Assembly: GCA_049976205.1 (NCBI GenBank)
Contig: JBMFIR010000003.1
Span: 26,975-90,974 of the forward strand
Source of the DNA: WYEN01 sp049976205
Lineage (GTDB): Archaea > Thermoproteota > Thermoprotei_A > Sulfolobales > AG1
Direction: 5' to 3'
DNA: 64,000 bases
The notes under the pieces were generated by a model. That model did not search any database and was not told where the DNA came from. It saw only the letters and a program-made list of their open reading frames with translations. The position numbers and the translations under genes are program-made. The stretch's first letter is position 1; the number at the start of each line of letters is the position of its first letter. This document shows, in pieces, positions 27,455 to 37,326 of the stretch.

Positions 27455-28081
27455 TTACTCAGGTGGTGGAATAGATCTCTTTAATAGATCCACGTGTTCA
27501 TCAGTTAGCAAAGCCTCTCTATAAGTAGCTAAACTCGGCTTACCCTCAACGAATTTTACTCTGTGGAATAAGAATTTCTTATTCTGAAGATCTGCTGTAA
27601 AAACTCTCACCTCTGGTAACTGCTCCAGGAATTTCCTGAGATCCTCTTGCGCAAGGACTGTAGATAGTTGCTTAGTAGCTAACCAAATTCTCACGTGAAT
27701 AGCTAATGCACCTCTGTAGCCAGCTTTTGCTAAGGCTCTGAGAGACTCTATGAAGGCTTCATTAACAATACTTAACTTCTGTTCTCCGCCATAGGCTACG
27801 TATACAACATCAAATTTCTTATTAATAATATCCTTGGCAATACCCTCGATCTTATCTTTCTCATAAGTATATACTGCACCGAAACCATCTCTATAACCTG
27901 TTAAATATGTGAAAGAAGTTAATGCAGTGGCAGCCATTGCAGCACAAATTCTATCTGGATATGCTAAAACAGCCACTTTCTTGAAGCCGTCAAAGAGATG
28001 TTCTCCTACTAATCTCCCTGTTAATGCTCTTAGATATAATTCCTCTGGTAGAGGAAGTAGAGAAGCTGCCTGACCCGACAT
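27455..28081 (-). CDS. Conserved hypothetical protein, alpha/beta
   Basis: The protein has 208 residues and I do not recognise the family. Strand-helix alternation is clear: KKVAVLAYPDRICAAMAATAL near residue 35, KFDVVYVAYGGEQKLSI near 88, GALAIHVRIWLATKQ near 122 and VRVFTADLQNKKFLFHRVKF near 158, like a Rossmann-type fold or a DHH-like first domain. There is no signal peptide or membrane segment. The base composition matches its neighbours. It is divergent from the small ORF at 28198 and lies upstream of the decayed DJ-1/PfpI gene, with no functional clue. Confidence 0.7.
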   Translation of the reverse strand: MSGQAASLLPLPEELYLRALTGRLVGEHLFDGFKKVAVLAYPDRICAAMAATALTSFTYLTGYRDGFGAVYTYEKDKIEGIAKDIINKKFDVVYVAYGGEQKLSIVNEAFIESLRALAKAGYRGALAIHVRIWLATKQLSTVLAQEDLRKFLEQLPEVRVFTADLQNKKFLFHRVKFVEGKPSLATYREALLTDEHVDLLKRSIPPPE

Positions 28082-28197
28082 TTTTATCAGTTACTATTGT
28101 TTGAACAGTATATAAGCGTTTCTGTGACTTATTTTGGGTTGATTAATGAATTAATTAATATAATTATTCTTGTAGATTCTAAATTTAGTGATATACT

Positions 28198-28446
28198 GTG
28201 GCTCTAAGAATCTATTTAAGTAATCATATGGGAGTCGCTAGTGCTTTAATAGATCTATACGAGTATCTTGTTGAGAATAAGTGCGAGAGATTATTTGATC
28301 CAATAGTTGATCGTATTCAAGTAATTTATCAAAAAAAGATCAGTGGCGGAGAATATAGATTCAAGTGCAGAAATATCGTAATTATTGTTAGAAGCGTGGC
28401 TAGAGATGTGGTTGATATTGAGTTCATGAGATACTTAAATATGTAG
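28198..28446 (+). CDS. Small hypothetical protein
   Basis: The protein has 82 residues from a GTG start; GTGAT lies about five bases upstream. It shows a helix (VASALIDLYEYLVENKCERLFD) followed by alternating short strands (RIQVIYQKK, EYRFKCRNIVIIVRSVA, VVDIEFM), perhaps a small alpha/beta domain. No family is recognised. It ends one base before the convergent pmbA stop. It is supported as a gene by a sensible composition and tight packing, but could be spurious. Confidence 0.5.
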   Translation: MALRIYLSNHMGVASALIDLYEYLVENKCERLFDPIVDRIQVIYQKKISGGEYRFKCRNIVIIVRSVARDVVDIEFMRYLNM

Positions 28447-29778
28447 CTAGAATGGTTTGGTTATATTTACGTCTCTTATGTATATATATGGTGTCTCAAT
28501 AGACTCTCTAATCTCCCACCACTTAGCCTTATAAACTCTCTTTCCTAGACCAGCTATGTTCCTTAGTAGACGTGGGAATGAGTCCGCTATCCTCATTCTT
28601 TTAGCTGATCCCTTAATCTCCCCGTTTTCTATAATTAATAGTGCATCTCTAGTAACAGTTGAGAATATTCCCTCAACAGCATTTTGATATCTCGTGTACC
28701 AATTATTATTGATGAGTAATCCTCTTCTCACCCCCCTGATCATCTCGCTCTCATCCATATCGCCAGGGACTATGACGAGGTTCCATGGTCTAGGAGTAAT
28801 CCATCCAGCGTTCCCAGTAGATGAGGTACCTAGCACACTGGCTGTCTTGGTATTGTGGATAAAAGTTTTGAGGACTCCTTTCTCGATCAATACATTTCTC
28901 CTGGTTGAGATACCCTCATCATCAAATCCTGCTGAACCAAACATATCGTTTCTAAACGGGTCATCCACCAGGGTTAATTTATCGCTAGCCACCTGATCTC
29001 CTGGATTGTTTTTCGCGAAGAAGGACATACCAGTGATCTTATTTAATCCATTCAGAGCCATTGATATGTATCCTAGGAAATTACCAACAACTAGTGGACT
29101 TAGGATCACATCATATACACCAGGCTCAATATCCTTGATATTTTTACTCGACTCCTTAGCATAGTGAGCAGCTAGTGAAACTGTTTCCTCCAAGTCTCTT
29201 GTTTCGTAGCTAGATGCACCAAATCCCCAGTGCCCAGATCCCTCGCCTAAGAAGGCTCTTATATAGAATGAGAAGTAAGTTGATTTTTCACATGCCTCAA
29301 AATTTTTTGATGTAGCCACGCATCTCTCGCCTAAGAAGCTGTCTATTGCCCCAGCAAATCTCTCGATTCTCTCTTCTGATGCCTTATTAACTATTATCTC
29401 TGATACTCCACTGGGATCCCTTAAGAAGTCTAGAACCTTGCTTGAGACGAGATTCTGGAGAGGTTTTGCGTTAGGATCCGGTTCTGGTAATGGTGCATAT
29501 ATAAATGATCTCTCTAAAGAACCTACTTGATTAATAGCCTCATTAATTTTCTTAACCACCTCTTCCTCAGAGACGCTCTCAACCACAGAGACCATGATCC
29601 TCTTATCTTTAACAAGATAGAGAGTAGCTATGTACTCAATCCAGCTCTGAGAAACAGAGGGCTGAGAATTAGCGAATTTAATCATTACTCTATCAAGCTT
29701 GTAGTAGGCAACAGCCGCCTCATCAAAACCTCTTGAGAGAGCATGACTAATTATTTTACTCAGATTTATGCTCATCAA
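28447..29778 (-). CDS. pmbA: PmbA/TldE-like subunit of the TldD/PmbA protease complex
   Basis: The protein has 443 residues of the PmbA_TldD family (peptidase U62). It has the N-terminal sandwich (SQSWIEYIATLYLVKDKR), the middle RNAFLG-like segment and the C-terminal block GFDDEGISTRRNVLIEKGVL followed by FIHNTKTASVLG and TGNAG. It lacks the HExxxH motif found in its partner, as expected for the TldE-type subunit. It lies 16 bp after tldD in the same operon. Together they cleave small unfolded peptides in archaea and bacteria. Confidence 0.9.
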   Translation of the reverse strand: MMSINLSKIISHALSRGFDEAAVAYYKLDRVMIKFANSQPSVSQSWIEYIATLYLVKDKRIMVSVVESVSEEEVVKKINEAINQVGSLERSFIYAPLPEPDPNAKPLQNLVSSKVLDFLRDPSGVSEIIVNKASEERIERFAGAIDSFLGERCVATSKNFEACEKSTYFSFYIRAFLGEGSGHWGFGASSYETRDLEETVSLAAHYAKESSKNIKDIEPGVYDVILSPLVVGNFLGYISMALNGLNKITGMSFFAKNNPGDQVASDKLTLVDDPFRNDMFGSAGFDDEGISTRRNVLIEKGVLKTFIHNTKTASVLGTSSTGNAGWITPRPWNLVIVPGDMDESEMIRGVRRGLLINNNWYTRYQNAVEGIFSTVTRDALLIIENGEIKGSAKRMRIADSFPRLLRNIAGLGKRVYKAKWWEIRESIETPYIYIRDVNITKPF

Positions 29779-29794
29779 GGATCACCCATGACTC

Positions 29795-31252
29795 CTAATA
29801 TACTCCGGCCACCCCAAGTCTCATTTTTGATAATCTAACATCCGGTCCTCCTAGCCACACTGGCACTCCTTGTGATGGCTCTCCTTTTCCACATGTTGCT
29901 GCATAGAATCTTAGATCCTTGGTTTTAGCAATTATATTGCTGAAGAATGTTTTTGTTGTGAACTCTACTACTGGGTTTCTTATGTATTCTTTTAATTCAC
30001 CATTTACTATCTCGTAGGCTTCTAATCCACCGTATCTCTGTCCCCATCTAATGTCATCTATGTTCCACTCCATGTAGCTCTTTATGAATATTCCGTGTTT
30101 AATATCCTCAATTAATTCTTCGAAGCTTCTGTCTCCTGGCTCTAGATATGTGTTGCTCATTCTTATGATTGGTTCAGAGGCGTAGTCCATTGCTCTAGCG
30201 GAGGCGTTGCTTCTTACCCCAAAGATCTTTGCTGTGTATCTATTGTAAAGAAGCTCGTTAATAACACCGTTTCTATAGAGATACTTTGGTCTCGCAGCAA
30301 CCCCCTCGTCGTCGTATAAGAAGAACCCATATGATCCTGGGATAGTTGGGTCATCAATCACGGTAGCATGTATATTCCCTATCTTCTCTGAACCAACCAT
30401 GTGAGGCTTCACATAGCTCTCCCCGGCTTGAGCAGCTTCTCTACCTAACACACGATCCGCCTCAAGCGGATGACCAACACTTTCATGCATTACTAAACCA
30501 ACTATCTCGGATCCAAGCACAATATCTACGGGCTCCTTAGGCGGTTCCTTACCTTCTAAAAGTATTTTCTCCATCGTGGTTGCTAACTCAGGTATGTTAC
30601 TCAGTATATTTGCTTCATCAATTATTTCGTAGCCTCCTGAGCCACCAATGAACTCAGTCTTCTGAAGACTACCTCTCTGGGGATGTGCAATAGCTAGGTT
30701 TATGAAACCAGCGACTCTGGGTATTAGGCTCTCAACATGTGCTCCATCGCTATTAACAATTATTTTCTCCTCGGTGTTTTCTGAGTAATTGAATAAAAGT
30801 GATATTAACTTAGTCTCCTTGATCGACTCAGCTACTCTTTTAGCGAGCTCACGATGAAGATCAAGTTTCTCCTCAAGTGATATATTCTCAAAGGATCTTC
30901 TTTGAATAACACTGTATTTTGCTCTACCCACTCTCTCTCTTGAGAAGCTGTAGCCTACTTTAATAAGTTTACTCAATGCCTTAGCTGAGGAATAAGCCTT
31001 CTCAACAACTTCTCTCACGCTCTCTCTATCGAGTTTATCAGTTGCTGCGAAACCTAGTGAGCCATTGACCAAAACTCTTACTCCAACGCCTCTACTTAAT
31101 CTAGAGCTAGCCGAGATTAAGAGACCGTTTCTAGTTGTTATATTGAAGCTTCTATTAACGTGGTAGCGAGCCTCAACATATTCAGCACCTAATTTCAATC
31201 CTGTTTCAACCGCTAAGTTCAGAAGATCCTCTATTAAAGACACCTCAGTCAC
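29795..31252 (-). CDS. tldD: TldD-like metallopeptidase subunit
   Basis: The protein has 485 residues. The zinc-binding HExxxH is present as VMHESVGHPLEADRVLG near residue 255, with the later conserved YGFFLYDDEGVAARPKYLYR, NGVINELLYNRYTAKIFG and a C-terminal CGKGEPSQGVPVWLGGP block, whose Cys is the usual third zinc ligand in TldD. It is the first gene of the tldD-pmbA operon. Start GTG 31252. The complex acts as an oligopeptidase, which fits the peptide-fermenting gene content of the window. Confidence 0.93.
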   Translation of the reverse strand: MTEVSLIEDLLNLAVETGLKLGAEYVEARYHVNRSFNITTRNGLLISASSRLSRGVGVRVLVNGSLGFAATDKLDRESVREVVEKAYSSAKALSKLIKVGYSFSRERVGRAKYSVIQRRSFENISLEEKLDLHRELAKRVAESIKETKLISLLFNYSENTEEKIIVNSDGAHVESLIPRVAGFINLAIAHPQRGSLQKTEFIGGSGGYEIIDEANILSNIPELATTMEKILLEGKEPPKEPVDIVLGSEIVGLVMHESVGHPLEADRVLGREAAQAGESYVKPHMVGSEKIGNIHATVIDDPTIPGSYGFFLYDDEGVAARPKYLYRNGVINELLYNRYTAKIFGVRSNASARAMDYASEPIIRMSNTYLEPGDRSFEELIEDIKHGIFIKSYMEWNIDDIRWGQRYGGLEAYEIVNGELKEYIRNPVVEFTTKTFFSNIIAKTKDLRFYAATCGKGEPSQGVPVWLGGPDVRLSKMRLGVAGVY

Positions 31253-31303
31253 TTTATTTTATAATATTAATTATATTTAATTTATACTTAGGAGACAGAG
31301 ATC

Positions 31304-31783
31304 TTGAATATTCTCGATAAGATTAGGAAACTAATTAAGTGTCTACATGATCATGGTGTAGAGTATAGGCACCTAGTTTTTTCAGAGCCCACAAGAACCG
31401 TTGAAGATGCCTCAAGAGTATCTGGTGCTGATCCTTCTGATATCGTGAAGACTATCATACTAATAGATGAGGAGAATAGGATCTATGCATCAATTGTTTC
31501 TGGGAATAAAAAAGTTGATTTGAGTAAGCTAAGAGATGTTCTAGGTGTAAGAGATCTTAGATTAGCTAAGGCTTCTGAGGTGAAGAGATATCTTGGTTAT
31601 GAAATAGGTGAAGTGCCTCCTCTGTGCCTAGATAATGTGTCTAAGGTAATTATTGATGAAGAAATCTTATCTAAGAGAAGAGTACTTGGAGGTGGTGGGA
31701 GTATTAATTCACTCCTTGAGTTTAGTCCGGAGGCCTTTAGTATTTATGGAAATAAGCTTGTTATAGCGAGGATATCGGCTTGA
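31304..31783 (+). CDS. YbaK/EbsC-type aminoacyl-tRNA deacylase (ProX-like)
   Basis: The protein has 159 residues of a single YbaK/aa-tRNA-synthetase-associated domain: VEYRHLVFSEPTRTVEDASRV, then SDIVKTIILIDEE with the conserved catalytic Lys, YASIVSGNKKVDLSKL, LAKASEVKRYLGYEIGEVPPL and a GGGGSINSLLEF loop. Members hydrolyse mischarged tRNA such as Cys- or Ala-tRNA(Pro). TTG start with GGAG about ten bases upstream. Divergent from tldD. Confidence 0.88.
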   Translation: MNILDKIRKLIKCLHDHGVEYRHLVFSEPTRTVEDASRVSGADPSDIVKTIILIDEENRIYASIVSGNKKVDLSKLRDVLGVRDLRLAKASEVKRYLGYEIGEVPPLCLDNVSKVIIDEEILSKRRVLGGGGSINSLLEFSPEAFSIYGNKLVIARISA

Positions 31784-31791
31784 TCCTGCGA

Positions 31792-33495
31792 CTAGATAAT
31801 GAGTGAAATAGCTATACTCACTAAAAGAAATATTATCCATAGCCTAGGTGTCAGTGGTCCGAGAACCTCCAGCCCCCTGATATAGTTCCAAACAGCTTCA
31901 CCCATCAATGGAATATCTCTAAATATCTTCTCATAACACATGATCTTCGCGGGAGAAAGATCTTTTGTTGCCTTATCTAGAGACTCAAGGATCGCATCCA
32001 TTAAATCACCACAGTACTTAACTGCTGTGTAGGGGTCCCCTACACTAGTGGCTGCACAACTATGATCATCTGGTGTAACTATGATTACATCTCTGAAACC
32101 TTTTTTCATTACTATTTCTCTGACTCTCTCATTAGCTGATCTAAGCATATTATTACCGTAGATATAGATCAGAGCGTCTCTTCCACTACCGGTCTCAATA
32201 ATCATTGATTTAACAACTCCACTACATAAACCACCGCAGTTACTTCGAGTAAATGCTTCTCCAAATCCTATTCTAAGGATCTCTTCTCTATGATCACTAC
32301 GATCATTGATCTCTATAAGTAATTTCTTGAGAGCTGTGTAATTAACTGATCTTCTACTATAGTTGCTGTGTGCATCAGCTACAGCAACCAAGGTCTCTGA
32401 ACCATGTAGTTTCTTCAAGAAATCCTCTGCATCGATCTGTATATCATCTGCTCCACTAAGATTATATAGAATATAGGAGTAGCATTTCTCAGATCCCACC
32501 ACATAGCTACCCCAACCATCTAGACCTCTCAAATTGATCATGTACATATTATTAACAGATTTATTCTCTCGGATATAGTCTCTGAGTTCCTTAGCAAATT
32601 CCTCAGATATCTCTCTCACATATTTTCTCTTAACAATATTTCTCTCGTGAGAACCTAATGTGTGAAAAACCATTGTCTTACCCACATCACCTAACACCTC
32701 CTCCAGCACGTAAACAGCATCTGAGGACCCGACTCTTCTGAAGGGCCCGAAATGGAATCCGGGGAAGACCCAGATTACATTATCTCTATCGCTTCGATTG
32801 AAAATAATTGTTTTGATAGAAACATCTTTCTTAATCGAATCTTTCTCAAGAATATCCTCTAAAGAACTATGATCATCAAACATCCAGCTTCTAATAAATC
32901 CTCTTCCAAGCTCAAATGGTTTTATACCATTGCTTCTACCCAAGATCTCTAGTAGTGAGATGAAGATTAGCATAGCGAGTGAGGATGACACTGATGTCAC
33001 TAGGTAAATAAGTAATTTCTCCCACACATAATTCAATGAAGCCGTGAAACTTGTTGCTACACCAATAAATACTCCTATACCAAATGATGAGAATATGTTT
33101 CCCCAGAAAATAAATCTGATTAAGAAAAGCATTGCTGAGGATGCGGCGTAGAGTGTTAGTATATCTCTATTAGGTACTGGGAGAAGCATTAATAGACTAG
33201 CCAGGGAGTATGGAATTATTGAGAAGAAGGCTATACCCAAGATCCTTTTGATATCAACTCTAACCTCACCAATTCTTCTATAGGTTAGTAGTATTAGAGA
33301 GATATACAGTACTGCAGCAATAAACACTTTTAATGCTGTGACAAAGTCCTTCGTTATTAAGAGACCAGTTGACAGAATAATTATGTTTCCTGCGACATAT
33401 AGGATCGCTAACGTAACTGATTTAGGTAGAGCAAATAATTTCGCGTACAGTTCTCTGAGGAAACCCTCTATATCCTTATGCGAGTCAAGATCCAA
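31792..33495 (-). CDS. DUF2070 family membrane protein
   Basis: The protein has 567 residues. Six or seven transmembrane helices fill the first 210 residues (VTLAILYVAGNIIILSTGLL, ILGIAFFSIIPYSLASLLML and so on). A soluble C-terminal domain of about 330 residues follows, with FPGFHFGPFRRVGSSDAVYV, FHTLGSHERNIV, VADAHSNYSRRSV and IIVTPDDHSCAATSVG, and a last C-terminal helix. His- and Asp-rich motifs of the soluble part suggest a metal site. This is the crenarchaeal DUF2070 (COG3356) architecture; function is unknown. It converges with the YbaK gene. Confidence 0.85.
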   Translation of the reverse strand: MDLDSHKDIEGFLRELYAKLFALPKSVTLAILYVAGNIIILSTGLLITKDFVTALKVFIAAVLYISLILLTYRRIGEVRVDIKRILGIAFFSIIPYSLASLLMLLPVPNRDILTLYAASSAMLFLIRFIFWGNIFSSFGIGVFIGVATSFTASLNYVWEKLLIYLVTSVSSSLAMLIFISLLEILGRSNGIKPFELGRGFIRSWMFDDHSSLEDILEKDSIKKDVSIKTIIFNRSDRDNVIWVFPGFHFGPFRRVGSSDAVYVLEEVLGDVGKTMVFHTLGSHERNIVKRKYVREISEEFAKELRDYIRENKSVNNMYMINLRGLDGWGSYVVGSEKCYSYILYNLSGADDIQIDAEDFLKKLHGSETLVAVADAHSNYSRRSVNYTALKKLLIEINDRSDHREEILRIGFGEAFTRSNCGGLCSGVVKSMIIETGSGRDALIYIYGNNMLRSANERVREIVMKKGFRDVIIVTPDDHSCAATSVGDPYTAVKYCGDLMDAILESLDKATKDLSPAKIMCYEKIFRDIPLMGEAVWNYIRGLEVLGPLTPRLWIIFLLVSIAISLII

Positions 33496-33558
33496 TTTTT
33501 AATCCAATAAACCATACTTAGTAAAATATAAAAGTATTCTCATTAGATCTGTAGTGGA

Positions 33559-34806
33559 ATGATTAATTACCTAGAGATAATCGCGATCTCAGCGACATCA
33601 CTACTCTATGTGCTAACACTCACGCAAACAATTCTTAATCTGAGGACAATGGATCTTCACAGCAAAATACTGCTCAGCAACATAAGTAGTGAGGAGGGCG
33701 AGAAAGTAGTTATCGTTTCTCCGTGCATAGTGAGGAAAATGTCTCGTAGCGATATAGAAGCTTTTCTCAATACATTAAGGCAGTTGAGTTCTCATGATAA
33801 GGTGGAGAAAATAATCATAGTGGTTGATGATGAGGATGATCTCAGGGTTCTAGAAAAAGAATCATTTGGTAAAATTATTTTTGGGGAAAAGACTATTGCG
33901 AGGATCTCTGATAAAAATATTTGTAGAGAATGCTCAGGAAAGAACAGAGCGATCGCTACGGCTCTCAGAGATCTTGAGATATTCTCTAGAGATACCACTG
34001 TGATTCTCCTTGATTGCGACGCTGACTTCATCCACCTGAGAAATCAGCTGGGGACGCTCTCAGAGACTATAAAGAGAAGAAGTAATACTTTAATAACTTC
34101 GTACAGATGGTATACTTTACAGAATCTCTGCTCAGTTCTTTATAATGTGATTTCTGCGATGTTTTTTGATGTTTTGTTAAGCTATCGAACAAGAATTGTG
34201 TGGGGCGGGTTCATGGTTTTTTCACTGGGTAAAGCATTTGAGTACAGAGTTTCCGAAGAGTTATTAAATGAGATCGCTGATGACGCTACTATTAGGAGAG
34301 TATTCTCGAGGAATAGAGCTGATATCTTATTCTGCCCAATGTGTCTTGGATTCACGGATCTGAAATGCGAATCTGGTTGGTTCAAGGAGTTTATTTCATG
34401 GGCTACGAGACAATTTCTTATGATAAGGATCTATACGCCAAGAGGATTTAAATACGTGTTAATTGGGTATATTACATTAGCGATCCTTATGCTATTACCT
34501 CTACCGACCCTAATTTTCTCCATAGAGCTCTCTCTCAGAACTCTTTACATAATCACGATCCCAATGATTCTTTTGGGTATCGTAAAGACACTTCTTCTAA
34601 TCAATAAACTAAGTCATTATTACCCACGAAATCTTATTTACCGAGGATCCGCCTGGTTCTTGCTGTACATAATTATATCAAGTATAAGATCTTTAATAGC
34701 CACACCTTTACTACTAAAGACAAGGTTCATCAAGGAATTTGAGTGGAGGGGTCAGGCATATTGCATAGAGAAAATAAATGATCTTATTAAAGCGGTTCCT
34801 TGCTGA
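33559..34806 (+). CDS. Membrane glycosyltransferase, GT2/GT21-like
   Basis: The protein has 415 residues. One N-terminal helix (LEIIAISATSLLYVLTLTQTI), a GT-A domain with VVDDEDD, VILLDCDADFI (DXD), IVWGGFMVF, IADDATIRRVF and a WATRQF acceptor/product motif, then three C-terminal helices. The D1-D2-D3-(Q/R)xx(R)W order is that of ceramide glucosyltransferase and HpnI-type enzymes, which glycosylate membrane lipids. The lipid acceptor in this organism is unknown. It is divergent from the DUF2070 gene. Confidence 0.82.
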   Translation: MINYLEIIAISATSLLYVLTLTQTILNLRTMDLHSKILLSNISSEEGEKVVIVSPCIVRKMSRSDIEAFLNTLRQLSSHDKVEKIIIVVDDEDDLRVLEKESFGKIIFGEKTIARISDKNICRECSGKNRAIATALRDLEIFSRDTTVILLDCDADFIHLRNQLGTLSETIKRRSNTLITSYRWYTLQNLCSVLYNVISAMFFDVLLSYRTRIVWGGFMVFSLGKAFEYRVSEELLNEIADDATIRRVFSRNRADILFCPMCLGFTDLKCESGWFKEFISWATRQFLMIRIYTPRGFKYVLIGYITLAILMLLPLPTLIFSIELSLRTLYIITIPMILLGIVKTLLLINKLSHYYPRNLIYRGSAWFLLYIIISSIRSLIATPLLLKTRFIKEFEWRGQAYCIEKINDLIKAVPC

Positions 34807-34888
34807 AATCTTTTTCGTATCTCATGTTTATCTCTATTTATTAATCGGCTTATAAACTTGATCAAGTAAATATTATTTATGAGTATGA

Positions 34889-35806
34889 TTGAGGCGGTAT
34901 GAGAAAATACCATTAGCCACATCATTTATACTTAATCTAGTAGCTATCGTCATAAAATATTTTGTGTACACAAGCACATTATCAAGAACTGTTCTGGCTG
35001 AAGTGTTTCACTCAGCTGGGGATGTGATCAATAGCTTTACTCTGTACCAAGGATCCGTGTACTCAACCAAGCCCCCTAGTCTCAGGTATCCTTTTGGTAG
35101 AGGGAGATTCGCGTATGTTGCTAGTCTGATCTCAAGTGTTTTACTCGCTGGTTCAGTATTCTATATGATTGTTATAGAAGGCTTCATGAATCCTCCTACG
35201 AATATATCTGTGGCGAGTTGGAGACCATATACATGGTATATCGCAATTATAATCATATTTGATCTTGCTACATTAATTATCTCCCTACTAATCTATAAGA
35301 AGGTGAGTGTTAGTGGCAGAACTCTTTTGAAGCCGCTCTTGTTAGAGGATCTACTTGGTTTATCTGGTAACTTCATAGCTATAACATCTCTGTATATATC
35401 TGATCCAGAGATAGACCTCGTATTATCAGTTATTGTCGCGATAGTGATTATAGTTAGTGCTTCACATGTTGTCTACGAGAACGTTGGGATATTAGTTGGT
35501 GTATCAGCTCCTAGAGAAATACTGTGGAGAATAGTTAAGAGTGTGATATCTATTCCTGAGGTACTTGATGTGAATGATATAAAGAGCCTGATGCTTGAGC
35601 CAGGAGAATATATAGTGATACTTCAAATAGAGATAGATCCCTCAACAAGCATGGAAGATGCTGTAAGAGTGAAAGAGGAGATAGCTGAATTAATAAAGAA
35701 AATAGATCCTTCGATAAGATATGTGATAATTGATTTAGTCAAGCCTCAGGAGCCTAAGCTGAGTTATGTGAGAATACTTAGAGAAATAAGAGATCTTAAG
35801 GAGTAG
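34889..35806 (+). CDS. Cation diffusion facilitator (CDF) transporter, SLC30A9-like subgroup
   Basis: The protein has 305 residues. Six transmembrane helices include TM2 AEVFHSAGDVINSFTLYQG with the HxxxD metal site, the RYPFGRGRFAYVASLISSVL signature, TM5 LLLEDLLGLSGNFIAI with an Asp in the second site, and a cytoplasmic C-terminal ferredoxin-like domain (VISIPEVLDVNDIKSLMLEP). These are the motifs of the ZnT9-type subgroup, expected to export Zn2+ or similar ions. The start TTG 34889 directly follows an in-frame stop. A TATA-like cttataaac lies about 30 bp upstream, so the mRNA may be nearly leaderless. Confidence 0.88.
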   Translation: MRRYEKIPLATSFILNLVAIVIKYFVYTSTLSRTVLAEVFHSAGDVINSFTLYQGSVYSTKPPSLRYPFGRGRFAYVASLISSVLLAGSVFYMIVIEGFMNPPTNISVASWRPYTWYIAIIIIFDLATLIISLLIYKKVSVSGRTLLKPLLLEDLLGLSGNFIAITSLYISDPEIDLVLSVIVAIVIIVSASHVVYENVGILVGVSAPREILWRIVKSVISIPEVLDVNDIKSLMLEPGEYIVILQIEIDPSTSMEDAVRVKEEIAELIKKIDPSIRYVIIDLVKPQEPKLSYVRILREIRDLKE

Positions 35807-36003
35807 AAGACATAGTCTTTAACCACAGATACACAGATCGTGGTCCAGTCCAGCTATATCATCTCATAATTTCTGAAACATTGCCTTAGATCAATAGTAA
35901 CTTCTGAAACCCTCTACATGTTAGATCTTTGATTAACCGGTTATAACACATTTATCATTCCATAATATCATTTACTGGGGGATCTATAATTCCGCTTCGT
36001 AAA

Positions 36004-37311
36004 TTGGGGAAAAGTGATCTAGATGAATTCGGCGGATTCAAAGATCTAAGAATTGATAAAGAAGGATTCTTTCGAGTAAAAGAGTATATGAATAGATTCT
36101 ATTTCGTTGATCCTGATGGAAACGCTTTTATAATGAGAGGTGTTAATTACGTGAGATTTAATGCTGATCTATCAGTAGCAGACGGGGCACCTTACACAAA
36201 AAATATATTGGCTAAGTATAGGAGCAGAGATGAGTGGAGGAGAGAGACTAGGAGAAGATTACTTGAGTGGGGTTTTAATGCCCTAGGTGCTTGGTCTGAC
36301 CCTGATCTTGGACTCCCATATACTTTAAATCTCCATATAACACCGAGATACTATATGTATAAAGGAGGTTATCTCAAGAGAAGAGTTCTTGTTTTGGCCA
36401 GAGACCCAGATGTTCTCTGGCAACCATTTCAAACATTCCCAGATGTCTATGACCCGGATTTTGAAAAAAGTGCCGTAGAGACAGCTAGAGAATATGTTGT
36501 TCCTCATGATAAGTATTTAATCGGGTACTTCACAGATAATGAGGTGGATTTCAGTGTTGATACTATATTCACGGAATTCATGAATATGCATGGTGAAGAG
36601 CCTGGGAAAAGAGCACTCATAGATTATTTCTCGAAGTTCTTCTCTGATATTAGAGAATTAAATAATGCTCTTGGGACTAATCTCGGAGATTTTGATGATC
36701 TATTGGATTATTCCATGAGAGAATTCTCGGTTATTGAGGCTAAAGCAGGATCTAGGAGCAGAAGAATTATTAATGAACTAAAGAGAGGTTTTGCTAGAGA
36801 AGTTGCTAAGAGATACGCCGAGATCTGCGTTAAAGCAATTAGATCCGCGGATCCGAATCACCTTATTTTGGGAGGTAGATTCGCTGGAACGAACCCTAAG
36901 TCCGTCATAAGATCCTTTGATGCATTCGATGTGATCTCTAATAATTACTATGGTGAGGATCCTCCAATAGCATATTTCGAATATGTCTTTAAAGAAACTG
37001 AGAGACCAATTATATTATCTGAGTTCTCATTCAGAGCTGAGGACACTGAGCATCCTAATACTAGAGGTGCTGGCATAATAGTTGAGAACCGGAGCTACAG
37101 AGCATTCTACATAAGATCTTGGTTAATCCCACTTCTCGAGAAGAGATTCTTTATAGGTTATCTCTGGTGGGAGTATATGGATGAGCCCTATGAGGGTAGA
37201 AGACCTGATGCAGAAGACTCTAACTATGGTCTCGTGAATCTCTACGATGAACCATATATTGAGGTGGTTGAGGTATTTAAAGACATCAATAGTATGTTTC
37301 CGATCCCATGA
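36004..37311 (+). CDS. Clan GH-A glycoside hydrolase, GH5/GH50-like
   Basis: The protein has 435 residues, probably a single (beta/alpha)8 barrel. The N-terminal FYFVDPDGNAFIMRGVNYVRF is typical of agarase- and mannanase-like families. The acid/base candidate is the Glu in YFTDNEVDF near residue 180 (the DNE of GH50-like enzymes) and the nucleophile candidate is the Glu in ILSEFSFRA near residue 341. GYLWWEYMDEPYEGRRPD closes the barrel. No signal peptide is visible. The substrate is unknown; archaeal relatives are often labelled beta-galactosidase or agarase without proof. TTG start. The 200 bp upstream contain no gene that I can see. Confidence 0.75.
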   Translation: MGKSDLDEFGGFKDLRIDKEGFFRVKEYMNRFYFVDPDGNAFIMRGVNYVRFNADLSVADGAPYTKNILAKYRSRDEWRRETRRRLLEWGFNALGAWSDPDLGLPYTLNLHITPRYYMYKGGYLKRRVLVLARDPDVLWQPFQTFPDVYDPDFEKSAVETAREYVVPHDKYLIGYFTDNEVDFSVDTIFTEFMNMHGEEPGKRALIDYFSKFFSDIRELNNALGTNLGDFDDLLDYSMREFSVIEAKAGSRSRRIINELKRGFAREVAKRYAEICVKAIRSADPNHLILGGRFAGTNPKSVIRSFDAFDVISNNYYGEDPPIAYFEYVFKETERPIILSEFSFRAEDTEHPNTRGAGIIVENRSYRAFYIRSWLIPLLEKRFFIGYLWWEYMDEPYEGRRPDAEDSNYGLVNLYDEPYIEVVEVFKDINSMFPIP

Positions 37312-37326
37312 ATACTCCTATGTATA

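Noticed and set aside
35807..36003. Possible C/D-box sRNA (two TTCTGAAAC motifs 38 bases apart)
   Set aside because: Two CTGA boxes are present but no RTGATGA C box or C' box at proper spacing on either strand.
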